Positions 25,497-34,089 of a DNA stretch of 56,454 nt are shown here, piece after piece. Source of the stretch: CAVHXA01 sp963639765 (GTDB taxonomy: Bacteria > Bacillota > Clostridia > Oscillospirales > Oscillospiraceae); assembly GCA_963639765.1 (NCBI GenBank), contig CAVHXA010000013.1, forward strand, positions 1-56,454, read 5' to 3'. The notes under the pieces are model-generated. The model made no database searches. It was not told the origin of the DNA and saw only the letters and a list, made by a program, of their open reading frames with translations. The translations under genes were made by a program, and so were the position numbers. Within the stretch, counting starts at the first letter, position 1, and every line of letters begins with the position of its first letter.

Positions 25497-27467
25497 ATGC
25501 ATAGCATGAAAAAAGGAAGGCGGAGCGCCGGCTATGGCAAGCGCAAAACCGCAATCATCATCGGACTTGCGGTGTGCGCGGTGCTGCTGGCGGTCTGCTG
25601 TGTTCTGGTTGTAAAAATCATCCGCAATCTGCAGCAGGGGGACACGGGTCCGGCACAGCAGACGGACGAACAGGTCCAACAGGCCGCGCAGACCGGCGAA
25701 ACAGCCGTGATCGACGCCACTGCCGTGCTGAAGAACGAAACCATATTGGGCGTAAACGTAGACGGCATGACCTTTGCCGAGGCAGAGCAGGCCATCCTCA
25801 AGAGCCTGAGCGAAAAAGACGACACGCTGGAGGTTCGTCTGCCGGATCGCAGGCTCCGTTTTTCCGGGGTGTGCACCTGGACGCTGGAGGGCATCGACGA
25901 GCTGCTTGAGCGGGTATACACCTCCGATGAGCCGCTCGAGGATCCGGAAATGAACGTTGAGCTGGATAAAGACGCCATCATGGAAATCATCGACCGGGCC
26001 GCGCAGGATGTGCTGGGAGACTCCGAACCCACAACCTACAAAATCGAAGACGACACGCTGCTCATCACCGTGGGCACTGCGGGCAGGACCCTCGACACCG
26101 AGGCCCTGTATGAGGCTGTGGCCCATGCCTACGAAACCGCCGACCTCGAGGGCTTTGACTGGGACTACGAAGAAGACGGCAACGGCGGGCTTGACCTGCA
26201 GGAGCTGTGCGATCGGCTTGACGCAGAGGCCAGCGATGCCGAATACGACCCGGAAACCAACACCATTATCCCGGAAACCACCGGCTATTCCTTCGATACG
26301 AAGGCTGCACAGAAGCTGCTGGACGAGGCCGAACCGGGCGAAACGATCCGCATCGCCGTTGAGGTCAGAGCTCCGGAGATTACCGAAGAAGCCCTCAAGA
26401 GTCTCCTGTTCCGGGATCTGCTGAGCTCGGTAGACGCATCGCAGTCCTCAAGCAGCAACCGCGCCAACAATCTGGCCCGGGCCTGCGAGGCTGTCAACGG
26501 AACCATCCTCATGCCCGACGAGGTCTTTTCCTTCAACGATGCCACGGGCAAGCGCACCACGGAAAAGGGCTATAAAGAGGCCGGCGCCTATTCCAACGGC
26601 GAGACCGTACAGGAGGTGGGCGGCGGTGTGTGCCAGGTGGCCAGCTCCATTTACTATGCCGCGCTGAAGGCCAACCTCAAAATCGTAGAGCGCACGATGC
26701 ATATGTTTATGGTCGGCTATGTGCCGCTGGGCATGGACGCAACGGTCAACTACGGCACGCTCGACATGAAGTTCCGCAACTCTACCGACTATCCCATTCG
26801 CATCGAGGCCAGCGCCGAGGGCGGCACCGTGCACATTCGTCTCTACGGAACAAATATCGACGGCTCCTATGTGAAAATGACCAGCACCACCACCGACATC
26901 TACGAGCCGAAAACGGTATACAAGCTCGATACCTCCAAGGGCGAGGACTACAATCAGGTGACAACCTCTCCGTCAAACGGCTGCAGGGTGGTTTCGTTCC
27001 GCAATGTATATGCGGCCGACGGAACGCTGATCTCTTCGGTGCAGGAGGCTGTGAGCACCTATCAGCCGCACAACAAAACCATCACCATCGGCAAGGTGCC
27101 CGAGGGCAAGCTGCTGAAAGACGGCGAGCTGACAGACGACCCGGATTATGTTCCTCAACCCGAGGAGCCCGAAGAAGCCGTTGATCCGTCCCAGAGCACC
27201 GAAACCGTCGAGCCCGATGATTCCGGCATCACCCCGAACCCGACCGAGGCCGACGGCAAACCGACCGTACCCGAAACCACCAAGCCCGAGCAGCCGACGC
27301 AACCTACCGAGCCGACGCAGCCCGAGCAGCCGACCGAGCCGACGGAGCCCGGGCAGCCGACCGAGCCTGAACAGCCGACGCAGCCCGAGCAGCCGACCGA
27401 GCCGTCCGGCTCATCTGAAACAGGCACGGATTCGACCGACGGCGAAGACGAGGTCACATTCGAATAA
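25497..27467 (+). CDS. VanW-family protein with peptidoglycan-binding-like repeats
   Basis: A protein of about 656 residues anchored by one N-terminal membrane helix (residues about 20-43). An external region with two PG_binding_4-like domains follows, then a VanW domain (VNGTILMPDEVFSFNDATG, VGGGVCQVASSIYYAAL, MHMFMVGYVPLGMDATVNYG) and a final Thr/Pro/Glu/Gln repeat tail of about 90 residues ending acidic. VanW proteins occur widely in Firmicutes outside resistance clusters; a cell-wall role is inferred. Two starts are possible, 25497 and 25506; AAAGGA sits 4 and 13 bases before them. TATAAT at 25454-25459 with weak TTCCAT at 25431-25436 is a candidate promoter. Confidence 0.87.
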   Translation: MHSMKKGRRSAGYGKRKTAIIIGLAVCAVLLAVCCVLVVKIIRNLQQGDTGPAQQTDEQVQQAAQTGETAVIDATAVLKNETILGVNVDGMTFAEAEQAILKSLSEKDDTLEVRLPDRRLRFSGVCTWTLEGIDELLERVYTSDEPLEDPEMNVELDKDAIMEIIDRAAQDVLGDSEPTTYKIEDDTLLITVGTAGRTLDTEALYEAVAHAYETADLEGFDWDYEEDGNGGLDLQELCDRLDAEASDAEYDPETNTIIPETTGYSFDTKAAQKLLDEAEPGETIRIAVEVRAPEITEEALKSLLFRDLLSSVDASQSSSSNRANNLARACEAVNGTILMPDEVFSFNDATGKRTTEKGYKEAGAYSNGETVQEVGGGVCQVASSIYYAALKANLKIVERTMHMFMVGYVPLGMDATVNYGTLDMKFRNSTDYPIRIEASAEGGTVHIRLYGTNIDGSYVKMTSTTTDIYEPKTVYKLDTSKGEDYNQVTTSPSNGCRVVSFRNVYAADGTLISSVQEAVSTYQPHNKTITIGKVPEGKLLKDGELTDDPDYVPQPEEPEEAVDPSQSTETVEPDDSGITPNPTEADGKPTVPETTKPEQPTQPTEPTQPEQPTEPTEPGQPTEPEQPTQPEQPTEPSGSSETGTDSTDGEDEVTFE

Positions 27468-27485
27468 CAGAAAACACAGCAGGGT

Positions 27486-27517
27486 CCCGCCTTCCGTCAG
27501 GTTGGCGGGGCTTTTTT
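27486..27517 (+). terminator. Terminator after vanW-like gene
   Basis: CCCGCC (27486-27491) pairs with GGCGGG (27504-27509), with T6 at 27512-27517. The convergent lipoprotein gene ends at 27614. Confidence 0.8.
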
Positions 27518-27613
27518 GCGGTGCGGCAAAAAGAGGCGGGAGAAATCATGGATTTCTCCCGCTGCAATGTCTGGTGTGCCGAAAAGGTCGCTGTCCGGGT
27601 TTTCGGTGTTGTC

Positions 27614-29461
27614 TTATTCGCCGGTGCGCGCGTAATAGCGGTCCAGTGCGGCCTGACGGGCATCCAGCGCGTTCTGCAGGCCCATGGAATAGAGCTTTTC
27701 CACATAGGCGTCCCATTCGGTGTCGATGTCCGTTTCGTTGACAATGGCCTTGAGGATGAATTCGGAGGCTGCGGTTTCCACGTCACTCATGGCGATGTTG
27801 AAGGCCGTGGTTTCTTCCTCGGTGAGATACAGCGTGCCGTAGAAGTCGTAGGCGCTATCGGTTTCAAAGCCGGTTGTCCAGAGCTGCGTGGCATACACGC
27901 CGTCGGCGTCCATGGAAACGCTGTCGAACTTGTGGTTGTCCACCACGGTGGGCATTACGTTCTGCAGATAGGGGATGGTGATGGTCATAAAGGAAACACC
28001 CTCGGGGTTGCGGGCCATATAGTCGGTGAACACGGGCAGACCGTCGGCGTCGAGATAATAAGTGCCGTTGGTGTCGGCCGGATCGCTGACCTGCATGCCA
28101 TAGTTGGTCAGCAGGATGCCGTCGGGACCGAACATGAAGTCGGCAAAGCGCACAAGGGTATCTGTCTCGTCACAGGCGGTGGAAACATAGATGCCCTTGC
28201 CGAGGCTCAGCGCCTGACCTGCGCCGAAGTGCAGGACCTGCCCCTCTTCCTTCAGCATGAAGGGACCCGCCTCGGCACGGAAGCCCGGCTCCTGCAGGGT
28301 GATGATGGTGTTGTCCTCGGTGATGAAGTTCGCATTGTCCCAGTAGAAGCCGAACTCGCTGTTTAAGAAGCGGTCCTTGCCGTCGGAATGGACGGTGTTG
28401 TAGAAATCGTGGTTGATGAGTCCCTCGCCAAACCATTCGCCCAGCATGCGCAGATATTCTTTGAAGTTTTCTTCGGTATAGGCACAGTGTACCCGGCGGT
28501 CTTTTATATACAGGCTGCTGCCGGAGGCCGTCATGTCGAAGGCGGGCAGATCGTAGCCGGCGGACATGGCAATGCCGGGGTTGACGGTGGTGGAAAAGAA
28601 CATCACGTGGTCCATATTGTGCGCGTCTTTCATCGCAAGGGCAACCTCGTGCAGCTCGTCGTAGGTCTGCGGCATGTCCATCTGCAGCTCCTCGAGCCAG
28701 TCGGCACGAATGGTCAGACCGCGGGGCGCCTGCGCACCGAGCGCAATTCCCTTGATGCCCAGAATCCGGCCGTCTTCGTTGTAGTCGTCCGCGCCCAGAC
28801 CAAAGGCCTCGATCAGTGCGCTGCGCACGGGCATGCTGTTTTCCACATAGTCGGTCATATCGATGATGACGTCGTCGAGCCAGGCCTGCTCGGCCGTGTA
28901 GGTCCCGAGACCGGTGAAGAGATCGGTGTAGCTGCCGCTGGCCAGCATCAGGTTGAACTTTTCAGAGTAGGAGAACATGTCGATTTCGTGGAATTCTATG
29001 GTGATGCCGGTCAGCTCCTTGATGTACAGGGTGGAGGCGGCGGAGTTGTAGCTTCCGTCGTCGCCCAGATAGGACTGGGCAAAGGGAGGAGCACTTTCGG
29101 CATAGACGCTGAATACGGTGTCTTCGGCCAGAGGAAGGGTGTAGATGCCGCTGTCCGCAATGCGCAGGGCGTCTTGGATGGTCAATGCTTCGGCCGACCC
29201 GGCTTCAGCGGCTGTCTGCTCCGGTACAGCCTCGTGCTGCTCCGGTTCCTGCGGAGCATCCGGCTCGTTGCCGGCTGCATCGGGGGCCGCCTCGGGAGCT
29301 TTTTCGGGGGCTTCTTCTGCCGGCCCGGCGGCCTCTTCGACCGGCTGCTGCGCTTCGGCAGGAACGGAAGAAGCGGAGGTGTCGGCGGTGTCTGCTCCGC
29401 AGCCGGAAAAAAGGCCGACCAGAATCAGCAGACAGAGAAACAGTGCAGAGAACTTTTTCAT
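27614..29461 (-). CDS. Extracellular solute-binding lipoprotein (orphan, second paralogue)
   Basis: A 615-residue lipoprotein with signal MKKFSALFLCLLILVGLFSGC (Cys21) and a 70-residue Ala/Glu/Pro/Gln linker. Its mature part shares the layout of the protein at 23515: a binding-fold N-lobe (ITIEFHEIDMFSYSEKFNLM), LTIRADWLEELQMDMPQTYD in the middle and a long helical C-terminus. No transport partners adjoin it; dppBCDFA lies divergently but belongs to a different binding-protein family. AGGAGGG precedes the ATG. It is transcribed from 29646-29674 with a leader of about 180 bases. Confidence 0.78.
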   Translation of the reverse strand: MKKFSALFLCLLILVGLFSGCGADTADTSASSVPAEAQQPVEEAAGPAEEAPEKAPEAAPDAAGNEPDAPQEPEQHEAVPEQTAAEAGSAEALTIQDALRIADSGIYTLPLAEDTVFSVYAESAPPFAQSYLGDDGSYNSAASTLYIKELTGITIEFHEIDMFSYSEKFNLMLASGSYTDLFTGLGTYTAEQAWLDDVIIDMTDYVENSMPVRSALIEAFGLGADDYNEDGRILGIKGIALGAQAPRGLTIRADWLEELQMDMPQTYDELHEVALAMKDAHNMDHVMFFSTTVNPGIAMSAGYDLPAFDMTASGSSLYIKDRRVHCAYTEENFKEYLRMLGEWFGEGLINHDFYNTVHSDGKDRFLNSEFGFYWDNANFITEDNTIITLQEPGFRAEAGPFMLKEEGQVLHFGAGQALSLGKGIYVSTACDETDTLVRFADFMFGPDGILLTNYGMQVSDPADTNGTYYLDADGLPVFTDYMARNPEGVSFMTITIPYLQNVMPTVVDNHKFDSVSMDADGVYATQLWTTGFETDSAYDFYGTLYLTEEETTAFNIAMSDVETAASEFILKAIVNETDIDTEWDAYVEKLYSMGLQNALDARQAALDRYYARTGE

Positions 29462-29644
29462 GGAAATCCCTCCTGTTTTGGAAGCTCTGAAGAAACAGGG
29501 CAGCGGAGACGAGGCTGCGGATTCTTTTGAAGGGACCCGAAATCGGGGGCCTGCAAGGGGCCGGGCGTTTTTCGGATAAGGGGCTTCGCGCCGTTTCACG
29601 CGCCTTGTGCGTTTTCAGAGCTCTCTTCGATTTGCGGTTACATA

Positions 29645-29658
29645 CATCCTATAGGATG
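29645..29658. promoter_or_regulatory. Perfect palindrome over the -10 of the 29461 gene
   Basis: CATCCTA/TAGGATG, 14 bases without a spacer, covering the -10 hexamer. The position suits a repressor operator; no regulator gene is adjacent. Confidence 0.5.
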
Positions 29659-29674
29659 CTTGCCTGCAAATCAA
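29646..29674 (-). promoter_or_regulatory. Promoter of the second binding-lipoprotein gene
   Basis: Minus strand TTGATT (29669-29674), 17 bases, TAGGAT (29646-29651). AAGAGAATA is repeated directly at 29673-29681 and 29717-29725 just upstream. Confidence 0.6.
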
Positions 29675-29769
29675 GAGAATATGAACAAATTTTAAGAATA
29701 TATTTACGATTGTATTAAGAGAATAGCACGAAGGGACATGTCGGCTGCGAAGCGAGATCCGGCCGCTGC

Positions 29770-29826
29770 CGGAACGCCTGCTCTCAAGGCCTGCTTATGA
29801 CAGTCGTCCGTGGCTCCGGCTTTTTT
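29770..29826 (+). terminator. Terminator-like hairpin just upstream of the dpp promoter
   Basis: In the 576-base gap 29462-30037, GCCGGA (about 29774) can pair with TCCGGC, followed by T6 at 29821-29826. It insulates the dpp operon from upstream transcription or closes a short RNA. No gene is seen in the gap. Confidence 0.5.
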
Positions 29827-29830
29827 GTTA

Positions 29831-29859
29831 TTGACCTTTTCACAAAATCGGGCTATAAT
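29831..29859 (+). promoter_or_regulatory. dppBCDFA operon promoter
   Basis: TTGACC (29831-29836), 17 bases, TATAAT (29854-29859). The leader to the dppB start is about 170 bases, GC-rich, with no recognised riboswitch. Confidence 0.85.
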
Positions 29860-30037
29860 CGGCTGTAATTTCGGAAATATTCTTTCTTCGGACAAGATTG
29901 CACGCATCCGTTGGTCTGCAGTCCCGTCCGCACGGCGGCAGCCCGGCTGCACCGGCTCTGCCGGGGCAGGAGTCGTCTGATCCGTGCAGTGCTGCTCCGG
30001 TACTTTATCACAGCATCAGGCAAAAGGAGTGGATTTT

Positions 30038-30949
30038 TTGGGCAAGTATATTGTCAAGCGCGTCCTTCTGGCAATTGCGGCGGTTTTCATCATCTGCGCG
30101 ATTACCTTTTTTACCATGCACGCCATTCCGGGCGGCCCATTCAACAGGGAAAAGGCACTGAGCGAGGCCACCATCAAGGCACTGAACGAGCGCTATAACC
30201 TCGACAAGCCGCTGCTGACGCAGTTTTTCCTCTATCTGAAAAATCTGGCACATGGCGAGTTTGGCGTCTCTCTGAAAAACGGCCGCGAGATCAGGGACAT
30301 CATCTCCGAATCCTTTGCCGTATCCGCAAGGCTGGGTCTTACGGCGGCGGCGGTGGCCATTGTAGCGGGGCTGGTTCTGGGCTGCACGGCGGCCCTGACG
30401 CGCAATCGTCTGCCGGACCGGATCATCATTTTCTTTTCCTCTCTGCTCACCGCCGTGCCGAGCTTTGTGCTGGCAACCCTGCTTTTGCTGGTGTTCTGTA
30501 TTCAGCTCGGCTGGGTTGAGGTATGGAGCGCCACCAATACCAACTACGTCCTGCCGGTGATCGCGCTGGCCATGTATCCCACGGCCTACATCACGCGTCT
30601 TACAAAATCCAGCATGCTCGACACGCTGGGGCAGGACTATGTCCGCACGGCCCGGGCCAAGGGCGTAAAGCAGTTCTACGTCATCTTCAAGCACACGCTG
30701 CGCAACGCGCTCATCCCGGTGGTTACCTATGTCGGACCGATGGTGGCCTATATCATCACCGGCTCCATCGTGGTTGAAAACGTCTTTACCATCGGCGGAC
30801 TCGGCAGCAAATTCGTAAACGGCATCACCAACCGCGACTATACCGTGATCATGGCAACCACTATCTTTCTGGCTGTGCTGATGGTTGTGGCCAACCTCAT
30901 CACAGACATTGTCTACAAGCTGGTCGACCCGCGGATCAGCTTTGATTAA
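30038..30949 (+). CDS. dppB: Peptide ABC transporter permease DppB
   Basis: A 303-residue inner-membrane permease of the oligopeptide/dipeptide/nickel family. The N-terminus LGKYIVKRVLLAIAAVFIIC and the HAIPGGPF turn are typical. The EAA-type loop lies in RTARAKGVKQFYVIFKHTLRNAL, and the C-terminal IVDPR-like VDPRISFD closes the protein. TTG at 30038 is chosen as start because AGGAG at 30025-30029 lies 8 bases upstream; an ATG at 29984 would lie ahead of that ribosome site. First gene of the dpp operon, 11 bases before dppC. Confidence 0.92.
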   Translation: MGKYIVKRVLLAIAAVFIICAITFFTMHAIPGGPFNREKALSEATIKALNERYNLDKPLLTQFFLYLKNLAHGEFGVSLKNGREIRDIISESFAVSARLGLTAAAVAIVAGLVLGCTAALTRNRLPDRIIIFFSSLLTAVPSFVLATLLLLVFCIQLGWVEVWSATNTNYVLPVIALAMYPTAYITRLTKSSMLDTLGQDYVRTARAKGVKQFYVIFKHTLRNALIPVVTYVGPMVAYIITGSIVVENVFTIGGLGSKFVNGITNRDYTVIMATTIFLAVLMVVANLITDIVYKLVDPRISFD

Positions 30950-30960
30950 GGAGGCTCTGC

Positions 30961-32040
30961 ATGGAACTTCGATACAACGAAAACGGTACGCCGAAAAAAT
31001 CTCCCCTGAGCCTCCAGATCGACCTGAGCAAATTCGAACCCGCCACAGAAGACGAAAAGCGTCAGCAGGACATTATGAGCGAGTCCACCACCTTTTTCCG
31101 CGACGGCATGCGAAAGCTGATGCACAACCCGCTGGCTGTGATTTCGATGTTTCTGGTGCTTGCCATTCTGCTTGTCATCATTTTTGCACCCATGTTTGTA
31201 CCCTATGGCTACGACGAGATCATCTCCGTAAACGGCGTACGCGACAAGGGCGCCAAGAACCTGTCTCCCATGCAGTGGTCCGAAAAGGAGCAGGCCTATC
31301 TCGACGAGGGCGGCACCCTCTTTCCGCATCTGTTCGGCACCGACGAAATGTGCCGCGACTATTTCATCCGCTGTGTCTACGGAACCCGCGTTTCTCTGGC
31401 GGTCGGCTTTTTCGCGGCGCTGATTGTTCTGATCATCGGCATGATCTACGGCAGCATCGCCGGCTATGCGGGCGGACGGACAGACCTCATCATGATGCGC
31501 ATCGTAGACATCATCTACTCTCTGCCGGACATGCTGATCATCATCCTGCTGAGCGTGGTGCTTGATCAGGTTCTGGTCTTCAAGCCGGGCAGTGTGCTGG
31601 CATCGCTCGGCAGCAACATGATTGCCATTTTTGTGGTGTTCGGACTGCTCTACTGGGTAAGCATGGCACGCCTCATCCGCGGCCAGATTCTCACCATCAA
31701 GTCCAACGACTACGTTCTTGCGGCCAGAGCCATTGGTGCCAGGCCCGGCCGGATTATCCGCAGGCACATTCTTCCAAACTGCATTAGCGTGATCATTGTC
31801 TCCACGGCACTGCAGATTCCGTCTGCCATCTTCACCGAAAGCTATCTGAGCTTTGTCGGTCTGGGCGTTCGGGCGCCCATGCCCTCGCTGGGGTCCCTGG
31901 CCAATGCCGCGCGCGGCGGACTGCAGAGCTATCCATACAAGCTGGTATTCCCTGCCATCATCATCTGCGTGATCGTGCTGAGCCTGAACCTTCTGGGCGA
32001 CGGGCTGCGGGATGCCTTTGATCCGAAGCTGAGGAGGTAA
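30961..32040 (+). CDS. dppC: Peptide ABC transporter permease DppC
   Basis: A 359-residue permease partner of DppB. A cytoplasmic N-terminus of about 55 residues leads to the first membrane segment (LAVISMFLVLAILLVIIFAP). A long external loop (about 75-125) follows, then the permease core with the EAA loop YVLAARAIGARPGRIIRRHILPN. AAGGAGG precedes the ATG, and dppD starts 4 bases after its stop. The external loop is longer than in many DppC proteins but occurs in Clostridia. Confidence 0.92.
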   Translation: MELRYNENGTPKKSPLSLQIDLSKFEPATEDEKRQQDIMSESTTFFRDGMRKLMHNPLAVISMFLVLAILLVIIFAPMFVPYGYDEIISVNGVRDKGAKNLSPMQWSEKEQAYLDEGGTLFPHLFGTDEMCRDYFIRCVYGTRVSLAVGFFAALIVLIIGMIYGSIAGYAGGRTDLIMMRIVDIIYSLPDMLIIILLSVVLDQVLVFKPGSVLASLGSNMIAIFVVFGLLYWVSMARLIRGQILTIKSNDYVLAARAIGARPGRIIRRHILPNCISVIIVSTALQIPSAIFTESYLSFVGLGVRAPMPSLGSLANAARGGLQSYPYKLVFPAIIICVIVLSLNLLGDGLRDAFDPKLRR

Positions 32041-32044
32041 CCAC

Positions 32045-33046
32045 ATGCAAGACAACTACATCCTGCGGGTAGAAAACCTGCATACCTCCTTTACAACCGA
32101 CTCCGGCGAGGTCCGGGCGGTAAACGGCGTGAGCTTCAACCTGCCAAAGGGAAAGACTCTGGGCATTGTGGGCGAGTCCGGATCCGGCAAGTCCGTCACG
32201 GCGTATTCCATCATGCAGATTCTTTCGGACAACGGAAAAATCACCGACGGGCACATCTACTACAAGGATCAGGACCTGCTGACCTTTGGCAAAAAGCAGA
32301 TGCAGGGTTTTCGCGGCAAGTGCTGCTCGATTATCTTTCAGGACCCCATGACCAGCCTGAATCCGGTATTTACCATCGGAAACCAGCTGATGGAGGCCGT
32401 GCTGCTGCACACCGACGCCAACCGCGCAAAGGCGCGTGAGCGTGCCATCGAGCTGCTGGAGCTTGTCGGCGTAAACGAGCCTGCCAAGCGTATCCGTCAA
32501 TACCCGCACGAGCTGTCCGGCGGTATGCGGCAGCGGGTGATGATTGCCATGGCACTGGCCTGCGAGCCCGACATCCTTATTGCCGACGAGCCCACCACCG
32601 CACTGGACGTTACCATTCAGGCCCAGATTCTGGAGCTGATGCAGAGCCTGCAGAAAAAGATGGGCATGGCCATCATCATGGTAACACACGACCTGGGCGT
32701 TATTGCCGAGATGTGTGACGAGATCATCGTCCTCTACGGCGGCCGCATCTGTGAGCGCGGCACGGCCGACGAAATCTTCTATAATCCCCGGCACGAATAC
32801 ACCAAGGGCCTTCTGCACAGCATCCCAAACACGGCCAACCGCAAGGAACGGCTGATTCCCATTTCCGGCACGCCCATCAACCTTTTGAACCTGCCGGCCG
32901 GCTGTGCCTTCTGCGCACGCTGCGACAGTGCCATGAAGATCTGCCTTGAGCAGGTACCCGAGGAAATCGAGATCAATTCCGACCACAGGGCCTCGTGCTG
33001 GCTGAATATCCGAGATCAGATGCAGAAGGAGGGTACCGGGGCATGA
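32045..33046 (+). CDS. dppD: Peptide ABC transporter ATPase DppD
   Basis: A 333-residue ATPase with Walker A GESGSGKS (about residues 40-47), the signature LSGGMRQRVMIAMAL, Walker B ILIADEPTTALD and switch histidine VTHDLGVIAE. The oligopeptide-transporter C-terminus with clustered cysteines (GCAFCARCDSAMKICLEQ) likely binds a 4Fe-4S cluster as in related DppD/OppD proteins. It overlaps dppF by 4 bases (ATGA), so the ATPases are made in step. Confidence 0.94.
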   Translation: MQDNYILRVENLHTSFTTDSGEVRAVNGVSFNLPKGKTLGIVGESGSGKSVTAYSIMQILSDNGKITDGHIYYKDQDLLTFGKKQMQGFRGKCCSIIFQDPMTSLNPVFTIGNQLMEAVLLHTDANRAKARERAIELLELVGVNEPAKRIRQYPHELSGGMRQRVMIAMALACEPDILIADEPTTALDVTIQAQILELMQSLQKKMGMAIIMVTHDLGVIAEMCDEIIVLYGGRICERGTADEIFYNPRHEYTKGLLHSIPNTANRKERLIPISGTPINLLNLPAGCAFCARCDSAMKICLEQVPEEIEINSDHRASCWLNIRDQMQKEGTGA

Positions 33047-34002
33047 GTGAATATCTGCTGGAAGTCAGCCACCTCAAGCAATACTTTCCGGTAAAGACCG
33101 GCTTTATCAAAACCACCAGCCTTAAGGCTGTAGACGACGTATCCTTTGCAATCCGTCCCGGCGAAACGCTGGGTCTTGTGGGCGAGTCCGGCTGCGGAAA
33201 GACCACTGTCGGCCGCAGCATTCTTCGCCTGTATACTCCCACCGACGGCAGCGTTGTGTTCAACGGCGAGGAGGTAACCGAAAAAAACATCACGGCGCTG
33301 CGGCGTCAGATGCAGATGGTCTTTCAAGACCCGTATTCCTCGCTCAATCCCCGCATGACGGTCGAAGACATCATCGGTGAGCCGCTCGACGTACACAGGC
33401 TCTATTCCTCCCGTGCCGAGCGCCGCGAAAAGATTCTGCACCTTATGGAGCTGGTCGGCCTCAACGCGGAGCATGCTACCCGCTATGCCCACGAATTTTC
33501 CGGCGGCCAGCGGCAGCGCATCGGCATCGCCCGTGCGCTTGCGGTAGATCCGCGCTTTATCGTGTGCGACGAGCCGGTCTCGGCACTGGACGTTTCGATT
33601 CAGGCACAGGTTATCAACATGTTTGAAGACCTCAAGCAGCAGCTTGGCGTGGCCTATCTGTTCATAGCCCACGATCTTCTCGTGGTACACCACATTTCCG
33701 ACCGCATTGCCGTGATGTATCTGGGCCGCATCGTGGAGATTGCCGACGCCGACGAGCTCAACGACAACCCGCAGCACCCCTACACCCTTTCGCTGCTGTC
33801 CGCCGTGCCGGTGCCGGATCCGAAGATTGCCCGGCAAAAGCACAGAATTGTTCTGGAGGGCGACGTGCCGAGTCCGCTGAAAATGCCGAGCGGCTGTGCC
33901 TTCCGTACCCGCTGCCGCTACGCAACCGAGCGGTGTGCGGCCGAGCGGCCCGAGCTGACCGACCGCGGAGACGGCCATTGCGTGGCCTGCTGGAACGTAT
34001 AA
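33043..34002 (+). CDS. dppF: Peptide ABC transporter ATPase DppF
   Basis: A 319-residue ATPase paired with DppD: Walker A GESGCGKTT, signature FSGGQRQRIGIARAL, Walker B FIVCDEPVSALD, switch AHDLLVVHH. The tail GCAFRTRCRYATERC again has the cysteine cluster. The start ATG overlaps the dppD stop; AAGGAGG at about 33027-33033 serves it. The binding-protein gene follows after 87 bases. Confidence 0.94.
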   Translation: MSEYLLEVSHLKQYFPVKTGFIKTTSLKAVDDVSFAIRPGETLGLVGESGCGKTTVGRSILRLYTPTDGSVVFNGEEVTEKNITALRRQMQMVFQDPYSSLNPRMTVEDIIGEPLDVHRLYSSRAERREKILHLMELVGLNAEHATRYAHEFSGGQRQRIGIARALAVDPRFIVCDEPVSALDVSIQAQVINMFEDLKQQLGVAYLFIAHDLLVVHHISDRIAVMYLGRIVEIADADELNDNPQHPYTLSLLSAVPVPDPKIARQKHRIVLEGDVPSPLKMPSGCAFRTRCRYATERCAAERPELTDRGDGHCVACWNV

Positions 34003-34089
34003 CCCGTCTTTATGACGGCGGCCCTGCCGCCTGTTCAATAAAGAAACCCACTCAAAAACCCATCGCAAAAAAACAAGGAGGAACAAACC

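Noticed and set aside
15218..27467. Vancomycin-resistance cluster from ddl plus a VanW protein
   Set aside because: The genes are 9 kb apart, the ligase keeps the D-Ala-D-Ala-type tyrosine, and no vanH/X/Y/S/R genes are present.
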